Of a stretch of DNA of 64,000 nt, positions 50,641 through 58,486 are shown piece by piece (the stretch's first letter is position 1; the number at the start of each line of letters is the position of its first letter). A program made the position numbers and the translations under genes. Location: NCBI RefSeq assembly GCF_000308875.1, contig NZ_BAGL01000019.1, forward strand, positions 1 to 64,000, in the 5' to 3' direction. The DNA comes from Nocardia transvalensis NBRC 15921 (GTDB taxonomy: Bacteria; Actinomycetota; Actinomycetes; Mycobacteriales; Mycobacteriaceae). A model generated the notes under the pieces. That model was not told the DNA's origin. It did no database searches and saw only the letters and a program-made list of their open reading frames with translations.

Positions 50641-53600
50641 TCACACGTTGCGGCGGTACTGACCACCCACGGTGAAGAAGGCGTCGGTGATCTGCTGCAG
50701 CGTGCACACCCGCGCGGCGTCCATCAGCACGTCGAAGACGTTGTCGTCACCGCGGGCGGCGGCCTCCAGCCGGGCCAGCGCGTCGTGCGCCGCGTCGCGG
50801 TGGTGGTCCTGGTACTCGCGGGTGCGCTTCAGCTGCGACTGCTTCTCCTCCTCGGTGCCGCGCGCCAGCTCGAGCACCGGATGCTCCTCGCCGTGCGGGT
50901 TGCGGAAGGTGTTGACGCCGATGATCGGCAGGCTGCCGTCGTGCTTGCGGTGCTCGTACAGCATCGACTCGTCCTGGATGCGACCGCGCTGATAGCCGGT
51001 CTCCATCGCGCCCAGTACGCCGCCGCGCTCACTGATCCGCTCGAATTCGGTCAGCACCGCCTCCTCGACCAGATCGGTGAGTTCGTCGATGATGAAGCTG
51101 CCCTGTAGCGGGTTCTCGTTCATCGCCAGGCCCCACTCCTTGTTGATGATCAACTGGATGGCCAGGGCGCGGCGCACCGACTCCTCCGTCGGGGTGGTGA
51201 CGGCCTCGTCGTAGGCGTTGGTGTGCAGGCTGTTGCAGTTGTCGTAGAGGGCGATGAGGGCCTGCAGCGTGGTGCGAATGTCGTTGAAGCTCATCTCCTG
51301 TGCGTGCAGCGAACGCCCGGAGGTCTGAATGTGGTACTTCAACTTCTGCGACCGCTCGTTGGCGCCGTACTTGTCGCGCATGGTGATCGCCCAGATGCGC
51401 CGCGCCACCCGGCCGATGACCGAATACTCCGGATCCATGCCGTTGGAGAAGAAGAACGACAGGTTGGGCGCGAAGTCGTCGATATGCATCCCGCGCGCCA
51501 GATACGCCTCCACGTAGGTGAATCCGTTGGAGAGCGTGAAGGCCAGCTGACTGATCGGGTTCGCCCCGGCCTCGGCGATGTGATAGCCGGAGATCGACAC
51601 CGAGTAGAAGTTCCGAACGCTGTTGCGCACGAACCATTCCTGGATGTCGGCCATCATGCGCAGGCTGAATTCGGTGGAGAAGATGCAGGTGTTCTGGCCC
51701 TGATCCTCCTTGAGGATGTCGGCCTGCACCGTGCCGCGCACGGTGGCCAATGCCTTCGCGCGGATCTCGGCAGCTTCCTCGGCGGTGGGCTCGCGGCCCT
51801 CGGATTCGGTGAAACCCTCTGTGGCGCGGTCGATCGCGGTGTTGAGGAAGAAGGCCAGGATGGTCGGCGCCGGGCCGTTGATGGTCATCGAGACCGATGT
51901 GGTGGGCGCGGTCAGGTCGAAGCCGTCGTACAGCGCCTTCATATCGTCGAGCGTGGCGATGGAGACCCCGGAGGTGCCGACCTTGCCGTAGATGTCGGGA
52001 CGCTCGGCCGGGTCGTGGCCGTAGAGGGTCACCGAATCGAAGGCGGTGGACAGGCGTTTCGCGTCCGAATGCTCGGACAGCACCTTGAACCGCCGGTTGG
52101 TGCGGAACGGATCGCCCTCACCGGCGAACATGCGCGCCGGATCTTCGTTGTCCCGCTTGAACGCGAACACCCCGGCCGTGAACGGGAACCGCCCCGGCAG
52201 ATTCTCCGACCGCAGGAACCGCAGCAGCTCACCGTGATCGGTGAAGCGGGGGAGGGCGACGCGCGGAATCGAGCTGCCCGACAGCGACGTCCGGCGCAGC
52301 GTGGTGCGCAGCTCGCGATCGCGAACCTTCACCACCTGCTCCTCGCCCTTGTACGACTCGGCGACGGCGGGCCAATCGCTCAGCAGGGCAGTGTTTTCGG
52401 GGGCCAGGTCGGTGCGGGCTTGGTCCAGCAAGGCGCCGACCGCAAGCTGTGCTTCCATGCTTCCGGCATGCTTTTGGCCGGAATCTCGCGAAGGTTCCCG
52501 GCCAAAAGCATGCCGGGAAAACGAAGTGGTGGTGGCCGTGGAGGAGGTGGCAGCGTCCGGCGAACCTCCGAGTTCGTCCAGGACCTGCTCCAACCGCTGA
52601 ACCCGTTGTGCCGCAGCGACTTGCCGAACAGTATCAGCGTGATAATCCCGCACCGTCTCGGCGATCTCCGCCAGATACCGCACTCGCGACGGCGGGATGA
52701 TCTGGGCGAAGCGGGTGGAGAACTTGGTGTTCACCCTCGGCAGCGCACCGGATTCCAGGGGCAGGCCCAGCTCGCCCAGCCGCGCGGCCAGGTGCTGGTA
52801 CAGGGCGGTGACGCCGTCGTCGTTGAAGGTCGCGGCGCTGGTGCCGTAGACGGGCATGTCGTCGGGGGAGGCGCCGAACGCCTCGCGGTTGCGGACCAGC
52901 TGGCGCGAGACGTCGCGCAGCGCGTCCGCGGCGCCGCGGCGCTCGAACTTGTTGATCGCCACCACATCCGCGTAGTCGAGCATATCGATCTTCTCGAGCT
53001 GCGAGGCCGCGCCGAACTCGGGCGTCATCACGTACATCGAGAGATCGACGTGGTCGGTGATCGCCGCGTCGCCCTGCCCGATGCCCGGCGTCTCCAGGAT
53101 GACCAGGTCGTATCCGGCGGCCTTGCAGGCCAGGATCATCGCCTCGACATTGGTCGGCAGCTCGCGCCCGCCGCGGGTGGCCAGCGAGCGGAAGTAGACG
53201 TGATCGCCGTCGAGGGCGTTCATCCGGATGCGGTCGCCCAGCAGCGCGCCGCCTCCGCGCCGGCGGGTCGGGTCGACCGCCAGGATCGCGATGCGCAGCT
53301 TGTCCTGCTGATCCGAACGCAGGCGTCGCACGAGTTCGTCCGTCAGCGAGGACTTTCCGGAGCCGCCGGTGCCGGTGATGCCGAGCACGGGGACCGTCTT
53401 GTTCTCGGCGGCCGCGGTGATCGCCGCCAGATCCGCGGCCGGCAGCGCGTCCTGCTCCAGGCAGGTGAGGGTGCGCGCCAGGGCGGGCCGCTCACCCGAC
53501 AGCACGGCGTCGACCGGCGCCGGGGTCAGCGACAGATCCACGTCGCAGTCGCGGACCAGTTCGTTGATCATGCCCGGCAGCCCGAGCCGCTGGCCGTCCT

Positions 53601-53964
53601 CGGGGGAGAAGATCCGCACGCCGGACTCGGCCAGCCGCGCGATCTCCTCGGCGACGATCACCCCGCCGCCGCCCCCGAAGATGCGCACGTGCCCGGCGCC
53701 CGCCTCGCGTAGCGCGGTCGCCAGATATTCGAAGTACTCGACGTGCCCGCCCTGATAGGAACTGACCGCCACGCCCTGCGCGTCCTCGGTCAGGACCGCG
53801 TCGACCACCTCGTGCACGGCGCGGTTGTGTCCCAGGTGGATCACCTCGGCGCCCTGTGACTGCAGGATGCGCCGCATGATGTTGATGGCCGCGTCGTGCC
53901 CGTCGAACAGCGCGGCCGAGGTCACGAAGCGCACGGGGTGGACCGGTGTGTGCAGGTCGGGCAT
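50641..53964 (-). CDS. icmF: Fused isobutyryl-CoA mutase IcmF (B12-, GTPase- and substrate-binding domains)
   Basis: 1107 aa. Adenosylcobalamin-dependent interconversion of isobutyryl-CoA and n-butyryl-CoA. Residues 13-150: B12 domain with DGHDA (lower-ligand His23) and SSYQGGH. About 190-420: MeaB/G-protein chaperone with ITGTGGSGKSSLTDEL (Walker A, near 196). From about 560: mutase barrel with RFPFTAGVFAFKR, then the TFRNPHGEEHP and CTLQQITDAFFTVGGQYRR ends. In the linker between GTPase and mutase (residues 482-501) an inverted pair of palindromic elements is translated in frame as FSRHAFGR...SGQKHAG. GGAGG five bases before ATG 53964. Paired with the valine operon downstream by a common operator. 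Confidence 0.93.
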   Translation of the reverse strand: MPDLHTPVHPVRFVTSAALFDGHDAAINIMRRILQSQGAEVIHLGHNRAVHEVVDAVLTEDAQGVAVSSYQGGHVEYFEYLATALREAGAGHVRIFGGGGGVIVAEEIARLAESGVRIFSPEDGQRLGLPGMINELVRDCDVDLSLTPAPVDAVLSGERPALARTLTCLEQDALPAADLAAITAAAENKTVPVLGITGTGGSGKSSLTDELVRRLRSDQQDKLRIAILAVDPTRRRGGGALLGDRIRMNALDGDHVYFRSLATRGGRELPTNVEAMILACKAAGYDLVILETPGIGQGDAAITDHVDLSMYVMTPEFGAASQLEKIDMLDYADVVAINKFERRGAADALRDVSRQLVRNREAFGASPDDMPVYGTSAATFNDDGVTALYQHLAARLGELGLPLESGALPRVNTKFSTRFAQIIPPSRVRYLAEIAETVRDYHADTVRQVAAAQRVQRLEQVLDELGGSPDAATSSTATTTSFSRHAFGREPSRDSGQKHAGSMEAQLAVGALLDQARTDLAPENTALLSDWPAVAESYKGEEQVVKVRDRELRTTLRRTSLSGSSIPRVALPRFTDHGELLRFLRSENLPGRFPFTAGVFAFKRDNEDPARMFAGEGDPFRTNRRFKVLSEHSDAKRLSTAFDSVTLYGHDPAERPDIYGKVGTSGVSIATLDDMKALYDGFDLTAPTTSVSMTINGPAPTILAFFLNTAIDRATEGFTESEGREPTAEEAAEIRAKALATVRGTVQADILKEDQGQNTCIFSTEFSLRMMADIQEWFVRNSVRNFYSVSISGYHIAEAGANPISQLAFTLSNGFTYVEAYLARGMHIDDFAPNLSFFFSNGMDPEYSVIGRVARRIWAITMRDKYGANERSQKLKYHIQTSGRSLHAQEMSFNDIRTTLQALIALYDNCNSLHTNAYDEAVTTPTEESVRRALAIQLIINKEWGLAMNENPLQGSFIIDELTDLVEEAVLTEFERISERGGVLGAMETGYQRGRIQDESMLYEHRKHDGSLPIIGVNTFRNPHGEEHPVLELARGTEEEKQSQLKRTREYQDHHRDAAHDALARLEAAARGDDNVFDVLMDAARVCTLQQITDAFFTVGGQYRRNV
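52461..52519 (+). repeat. Palindromic element pair inserted in frame in icmF (locus 8)
   Basis: Forward unit TTCCGGC (52461-52467), loop ATGCTTTTG, GCCGGAA (52477-52483). Reverse unit TTCCCGGC (52495-52502), loop CAAAAGCAT, GCCGGGAA (52512-52519). The same arms and loops occur at seven intergenic loci. Here they lie inside the icmF coding strand, at the GTPase-mutase linker, without breaking the frame (codons 482-501). Confidence 0.9.
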
Positions 53965-53995
53965 GGGATCCTCCGACGATTTGTATGGCGTCAGA

Positions 53996-54013
53996 TACTA
54001 GGACGTCAAACTA
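53996..54013 (-). promoter_or_regulatory. Operator upstream of icmF, shared with the mmsA operon
   Basis: TACTAGGACGTCAAACTA, 16 of 18 bases identical to the site at 58401. 32 bp upstream of the icmF ATG, with a TAGTAT -10-like sequence overlapping on the minus strand. An unidentified regulator, perhaps TetR-type. Confidence 0.65.
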
Positions 54014-54190
54014 ATACTACGGTGAGGCCAGTCACAGCGCCAGGCGGGCCCGCTCTCCGGTTTCCGGACGTTTGCGGGCGTATTTCGGTTCAGCCTGACC
54101 GCAACCCGCGACATCCGCCGGGACTCGAGTTGCCATGGACGTGTTGCCGGGAAACCGCGCATTCATCTCGCACTATCGAAGGACGAAGTC

Positions 54191-55367
54191 ATGGGACGGA
54201 CCCTGTACCGGCTGGCCGCCGCGGTGGCTGTGCTCGGTGTCTCGGCGGTTGCGAACCCACCCGCGCACGCGGACCCGGCTCCGCTGAACGGGCTGTTCGC
54301 GCTGTCCTCCGGTGTCTGCTCGAACGGGGCCGTCACCGGCAGTTTCTTCCGGATGATCCTGCCGACCGGTGATGCGGGCGGGCCCTATCTCCAGAACAGC
54401 GATTCGGGATGCAGCGACCAGACGGTGACGCCGCTGGCGGCCGGTACGGACGGCGGGCTGATCGCGGGCGACTACCAGCCCCAACCCGACGCGGCCTTCG
54501 ACGGGTCCGGCAACGCCCGGTCGGGGCGGGTGACCACGCCGGTCCGGTTCTACGGCGTCGACTTCGCCACGGCGACCAACCCCACCGATCCGCAAACCGG
54601 GGCGGGGACGGGGCTGCCGCAGATCCTCGCCGACGGCGGTCAGCTGTCCGGCGATCTCAGCAGTCTGGGGGTCACCTGGAACAACCAGGTGTTCAACCAG
54701 GGTGCGCCCAAACCCGGCGGCGGGCTGCCGGGGAAGACCAGCCCGGTCCGCGGAAGTATCGACGCCGCAGGCAATTTCGTGCTCGAGTGGACCAGCCAGA
54801 TCGTCGGCGGGCCGTTCAACAACTTCACCGGGTTGTGGCATCTGGCGGGGCAGTACCGCGGGGGCGGACTCGCGCAGGGTGCGCCGGCGGCCCAGGTGGT
54901 CCCGGCCCAGCCCGCCGCAGCCCCGCCCGCACCCGGCGCACCGCTCGCGCCGGTCGCCTCGCCAGTGCCCGGTCGCGCCTGCGCCCGCTGCGCCACCTGC
55001 GCCCGGCGCGCCACCCGCACCGGCCGCACCCGGTGGGTCGCCCGCATCTGGTGCGTTGCCTGCGTCTGGTGCGCCCTCCGCGCCCGGTGTGCAGTCTGTG
55101 CCCGGTGCGTCGGCCGTGCCCGGTGCGGCGTCAGGGCTCACCGCGCCCCCCGCTCCCGGTGCGTCTCCTGCTTCCGGTGCGCCGGATGTGGCGGGCGGGA
55201 ATGCTGCTGTCGCGCAAGGGCAACCCGCGTTGGCGGCGAGGACTGCCGAGCTTCCGGGGCGGCGGCGGGATCCGGTGTGGCTGGTGCCGTTGCTGGTGGT
55301 GCTCGCGGTGGTTGCCACCGGCGCCTTCTTCAGTGCTGATCGGCTGACCGGGCGGCGGCGCTCGTGA
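54191..55367 (+). CDS. Secreted/membrane protein with paralogous GGPFN-FTG-WH domain, apparently frameshifted
   Basis: Function unknown. Signal peptide (RLAAAVAVLGVSAVANPPAHA). Mature domain about 30-225 with blocks TGSFFRMILPTG, DGGLIAGDYQ, YGVDFATATNPTDPQTG, NNQVFNQGAPKP and VGGPFNNFTGLWHLAGQ, homologous to the gene at 56383. In the reading frame from ATG 54191 the C-terminus after about codon 258 turns into implausible Cys/Arg-rich text and stops at 55339. The frame one base later continues as a Pro/Ala-rich stretch and a membrane helix (VWLVPLLVVLAVVATGAFF) ending at 55367, which overlaps the next GTG. So a single-base shift near 54955-54975 is likely: real mutation, phase variation or sequencing error. 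First gene of a four-gene cluster. Confidence 0.8.
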
Positions 55368-56386
55368 CCTCGGCCTCGCGGAGTTCCGGGCTGCCCGCTT
55401 ATGCGGACTTCGTGTCCAGTGTGGAGGTGGCGCGGGCGGCGCGGCCGCGATGGCCGTTCGTGATCCTGACGGCTGTCGGGGTTGCGCTGATCGTGGTCCC
55501 GATCGTGACCGGGATGTTTCCGCGAACGGTGAAGGGAGAGGCCATGATCGACGGCTTCGCGCCGTTCGTGTCCGAATCGGCGGTGGCCGGGTTCCGCTCC
55601 GATCTCGCCGTGCTCGGCGATGCCCGTACGACGGTGCTCGACCTGCGGGCGCGTGGTCAGGAGCCCGGCGGGTCCGAGCGCATCGACAAGTTCGTCGGCG
55701 ACTATCCCGGCATCCGTTCCGATATCGCGGGGATGATCGACACGATCGACGAGCGCCGCGGGGATTACCAGCGCCTCGCGGGTCTACCGCCGTTCGGCAC
55801 TCTGCCCTGGCTGCTGGCTCTGCCCGGTGTACTACTCACCGCCGCAGGCGTATTCGGCTTTCGACGGGCGGCCGACGGCGAGACGGCGCCGGTATCGCGG
55901 TCGGTGGCGGCGCTCGCGGGTGTGGTGCTCGTCGCCGTCCCCGTCGTGGGCGGGTTGTTCGGCGCCGCGAGTGCCGGTCAGCCGGTGATCGACGGATTCC
56001 GGCCGCTGCTCACCCAGACCGAGGTGCGAAAGGTCCAGGGCTACTTCGTCACCCTCGTGGCCGCCGACGGCGAGTTGAACAGCCGCTACCTGCCCGCCGT
56101 GCGCGCCGCGCATCCCGAGGCGGACCTGGCGGGCCTCACCACGCTCGAATCGCGCTGGCAGCCCATGACATCCCGGTTCGCCGCGCTGATCGGCGCCATG
56201 AACGACAACATCGAGAATTTCGACGCCGTGGCCGCGCTGAACGATTCGACGAAACCGCTGGGGTTCGGCGGGTTCCGGGCGCTGGGCTGGTTCTATCTCG
56301 TGCCCGGCGCGCTCGTCCTCGCGGTGCTGGCGGCCGGAATACGTAAGCGGGACAGCGCGACCGCGCCTGGAGGTACTCGGAAATGA
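55364..56386 (+). CDS. Four-helix membrane protein with internal duplication
   Basis: 340 aa, unknown function. Two tandem modules, each helix - ~100-residue outer loop - helix: VALIVVPIVTGMFPRT..., MIDGFAPFVSES..., PWLLALPGVLLTAAGVF; then VVLVAVPVVGGLFGAA..., VIDGFRPLLTQTEV..., FYLVPGALVLAVLAAGI. The pair V/MIDGF.P(F/L)(V/L) marks the repeat. GTG 55364 overlaps the shifted frame of the previous gene (GTGA); the stop overlaps the next ATG (ATGA). Probably the membrane anchor or channel of the cluster. Confidence 0.85.
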   Translation: MTSASRSSGLPAYADFVSSVEVARAARPRWPFVILTAVGVALIVVPIVTGMFPRTVKGEAMIDGFAPFVSESAVAGFRSDLAVLGDARTTVLDLRARGQEPGGSERIDKFVGDYPGIRSDIAGMIDTIDERRGDYQRLAGLPPFGTLPWLLALPGVLLTAAGVFGFRRAADGETAPVSRSVAALAGVVLVAVPVVGGLFGAASAGQPVIDGFRPLLTQTEVRKVQGYFVTLVAADGELNSRYLPAVRAAHPEADLAGLTTLESRWQPMTSRFAALIGAMNDNIENFDAVAALNDSTKPLGFGGFRALGWFYLVPGALVLAVLAAGIRKRDSATAPGGTRK

Positions 56387-57204
56387 AGGCACGCGCACTT
56401 CTCGGTGCGGCACTGATATCGGCCGTCGCGGTGCTGTCCGGATGCTCCGGCGACGACACACCGGCGTCGACAGGACCCGAACGCCTCGTCGGGCTGCTCC
56501 GGTTCACGCCGGGCGCGGTCAGCGGGGTCGGTGTGACCGGGACCTGGTTCCGCATGGTGCAGCCCGGTGGTACCGCTGAGAAGGGGCCGTATATGCCCAA
56601 CGGCGATTCGCCCGCGCAGGGCGGTTCGACCACGCTGCTGGAACCCGGCAGCGCAGGCGGCCTGCGCACGGGCGGGTTCCAGAGCGAGCCGAATCCCGGT
56701 TTCGACCACGGCAATTCGCTGGCCGCGTCGATCACGAAGCCGACCAAGTTCTTCGCGGTCGAGTTCGGGACCTCCACCAATCCCGTCGATCCGCAGACGC
56801 AGCGCAGCGTCCCGCCGCCGACGGTCACGAACGACGGCGGAACGCTCACCGCGGATCTGTCGTCGTGGGCGGCCTCGTGGAACGACCAGGAATTCAACCA
56901 GGGCGCGCCGAAACCGCCGGAGAAACAGGGCGCTCAGGTCGCCGGGACCGAACAGGTGCAGAAGGTCTGGGACTGGGTGGCCCACCAATGGCTGAACCAG
57001 CCGAAAGGCGATGCGCCCCAAGGTCCTTCCGCCACGGGTACCTACGACTCGAAGACGCGGAAGTTCACCTTGCAGTGGACCAGCCTGATCGTCGGCGGCC
57101 CCTTCAACGGCTTCACCGGGGTCTGGCATCTCGAGGGCGTATTCGAGCCCGGCGACGCCGCTCCGGAGGCCGCACCCCAGTCCCCGCCCACGTCCACGAA
57201 ATAA
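56383..57204 (+). CDS. Lipoprotein with GGPFN-FTG-WH domain (paralogue of 54191)
   Basis: 273 aa. Lipobox LSGC (Cys21) after AALISAVAV. Domain with TGTWFRMVQPGG, GSAGGLRTGGFQSEPNPGFD, FFAVEFGTSTNPVDPQT, WNDQEFNQGAPKPP, VGGPFNGFTGVWHLEG. The motif order is the same as in the 54191 product, so a duplication within the operon. Co-translated with the membrane protein upstream. Function unknown; the exposed Trp/His and FNQG blocks could be ligand-facing. Confidence 0.88.
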   Translation: MKARALLGAALISAVAVLSGCSGDDTPASTGPERLVGLLRFTPGAVSGVGVTGTWFRMVQPGGTAEKGPYMPNGDSPAQGGSTTLLEPGSAGGLRTGGFQSEPNPGFDHGNSLAASITKPTKFFAVEFGTSTNPVDPQTQRSVPPPTVTNDGGTLTADLSSWAASWNDQEFNQGAPKPPEKQGAQVAGTEQVQKVWDWVAHQWLNQPKGDAPQGPSATGTYDSKTRKFTLQWTSLIVGGPFNGFTGVWHLEGVFEPGDAAPEAAPQSPPTSTK

Positions 57205-57229
57205 GCTCTACGACAAGGAGTTCGGGTCG

Positions 57230-58347
57230 ATGACTTCCCCCACGACGCCGAAGCCGTGGCTCACCGCCGCCGTCCGGATCGCCGCCGCCGTGACGGCGCT
57301 GGGCAGCACGGTCGCGGCCACGGCGCTCACCATCCGCGACCACGACGAGCCGGTTGCCGCGGTGGTGTCGCAGGCTGGGCCTGCCGGTGCCGCGAAGCCC
57401 GCGCAGTCGGCCCTCGGAACCTCGGGCGAGCCAGGGGCACCGGGCACGTCAGCGGCGCCCGGAGTGCCGGGCGCGGCAGGAGCACCCGGTGCGCCGGGTG
57501 GATCCGCAACCTCCGCCGCGCCGGGTGGACTCGGGGCTCCGGGTGCGCCGGGGGCACCCGGAGCATCGAGTTCGCCGGGGGTACCGGGGCATCGGCTCCG
57601 CTGGGTGGGCCCGCGGCATCGGCTCCGCTGGGTGGGCCCGCGGCGTCGACCCCGCTGGGTGGACCCGCGGCGTCGACCCCGCTGGGTGGACCCGGAGCGT
57701 CGGCGGCCCCGGGCGGGCCCTCGGCGTCGGTGCCGCTCGGTGGGGCCACCGGTCCCGGCCCGGGTGCTTCCGTGCCGTTGAACGGGGGTGCGCAAAGTCC
57801 CGGCGTCGGCGATTCTGTGCCTCTGGCCGGGGCGCCCGGTGCCGGGAATCTGTTCGACGCCGCTCCGGCGAATACCCAGCCGCCCTGCCCGCTCGGGTGG
57901 CCCGCGCCGCGGCAGCAGGGTGGTCTGGCGTCGCTGATCGGGTTGGCGCCGCTGGCGGGGCCGTTCTCGTCGGAGGCCTTCGCGCTGGGGTCGGTGTATC
58001 AGCCGCTGCTGCAACTGGCCGGGCCCACGCTCGCGGAGATCGCGCCGGTGATCCGCGGGTACCAGCCGCTCATCGATCCGGTGATCGCGCAGGTTCAGGG
58101 CGTGGAAGCCGTTGTGCTGGAAGCGATCCTGCCCTACTACGGTCCTTATCGGGACCAGCTGATCGCTGCCGAGGGTGATCTCGCCAGGCAGCTCGCACCG
58201 GCCCTGAACCGGATCCACGACAGTGAGGCGGCCTCCTGCTTCGTGGCCTGGCAGGGACAGCTCATCGATCAGGCCAAGGGCGGTCCGATCCGGGTCGCCT
58301 CGCTCGCCCATCCCGGGACCATGGTCGAACTCGGCCCGGAGCGCTGA
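57230..58347 (+). CDS. Secreted Gly/Ala/Pro-rich (collagen-like) envelope protein, apparently frameshifted
   Basis: N-terminal membrane/signal segment (WLTAAVRIAAAVTALGSTVA), then a collagen-like Gly-Ala-Pro region (GAPGTSAAPGVPGAAGAPG). From ATG 57230 the frame degenerates after about codon 120 into Arg/Trp repeats and stops at 57781. The frame one base back continues sensibly as repeated GGPAASAPL units (27-bp DNA repeats, 57589-57750) and a ~150-residue helical domain (LLQLAGPTLAEIAPVIRGYQ, CFVAWQGQL) ending at 58347. A base is apparently missing near the G-runs at 57577-57589. AAGGAG nine bases before the start. Last gene of the envelope cluster. Confidence 0.75.
57589..57750 (+). repeat. 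27-bp tandem repeat inside the collagen-like gene
   Basis: Six units from 57589, 57616, 57643, 57670, 57697 and 57724. The first two are identical (begin GCATCGGCTCCGCTGGGTGG), the next two nearly identical to each other (GCGTCGACCCCGCTGGGTGG), later units diverge. Encodes GGPAASAPL/STPL repeats in the frame that reaches 58347. Confidence 0.85.
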
Positions 58348-58400
58348 CGAGGAACCATCGCGAAGTGGCGTAGAGCACACCTCGGGCAACCGTCTAGAAA

Positions 58401-58418
58401 TACTTGGACGTCCAACTA
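58401..58418 (+). promoter_or_regulatory. Operator of the mmsA operon, shared with icmF
   Basis: TACTTGGACGTCCAACTA: core TTGGACGTCCAA (58404-58415) is a perfect 12-bp palindrome, extended as TAnTTGGACGTCCAAnTA. 70 bp upstream of mmsA; TATAGG just after it may be the -10. Nearly the same sequence at 53996. Confidence 0.7.
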
Positions 58419-58486
58419 TAGGATGACCGCACATCCGGTGGTGCGTCGTCGTGCGCCACCACGTCGACTCCGAGGACGGCACTGGC

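Noticed and set aside
51223..53712. An 829-aa open frame opposite icmF
   Set aside because: Shadow of IcmF: no ribosome site, no domains, and icmF has complete motifs across the same span.
55000..55339. Cys/Arg-rich C-terminus of the 54191 frame as a metal-binding domain
   Set aside because: The Cys-rich text is what a Pro/Ala-rich coding stretch gives when read one base out of frame; the correct frame contains a stalk and membrane helix.
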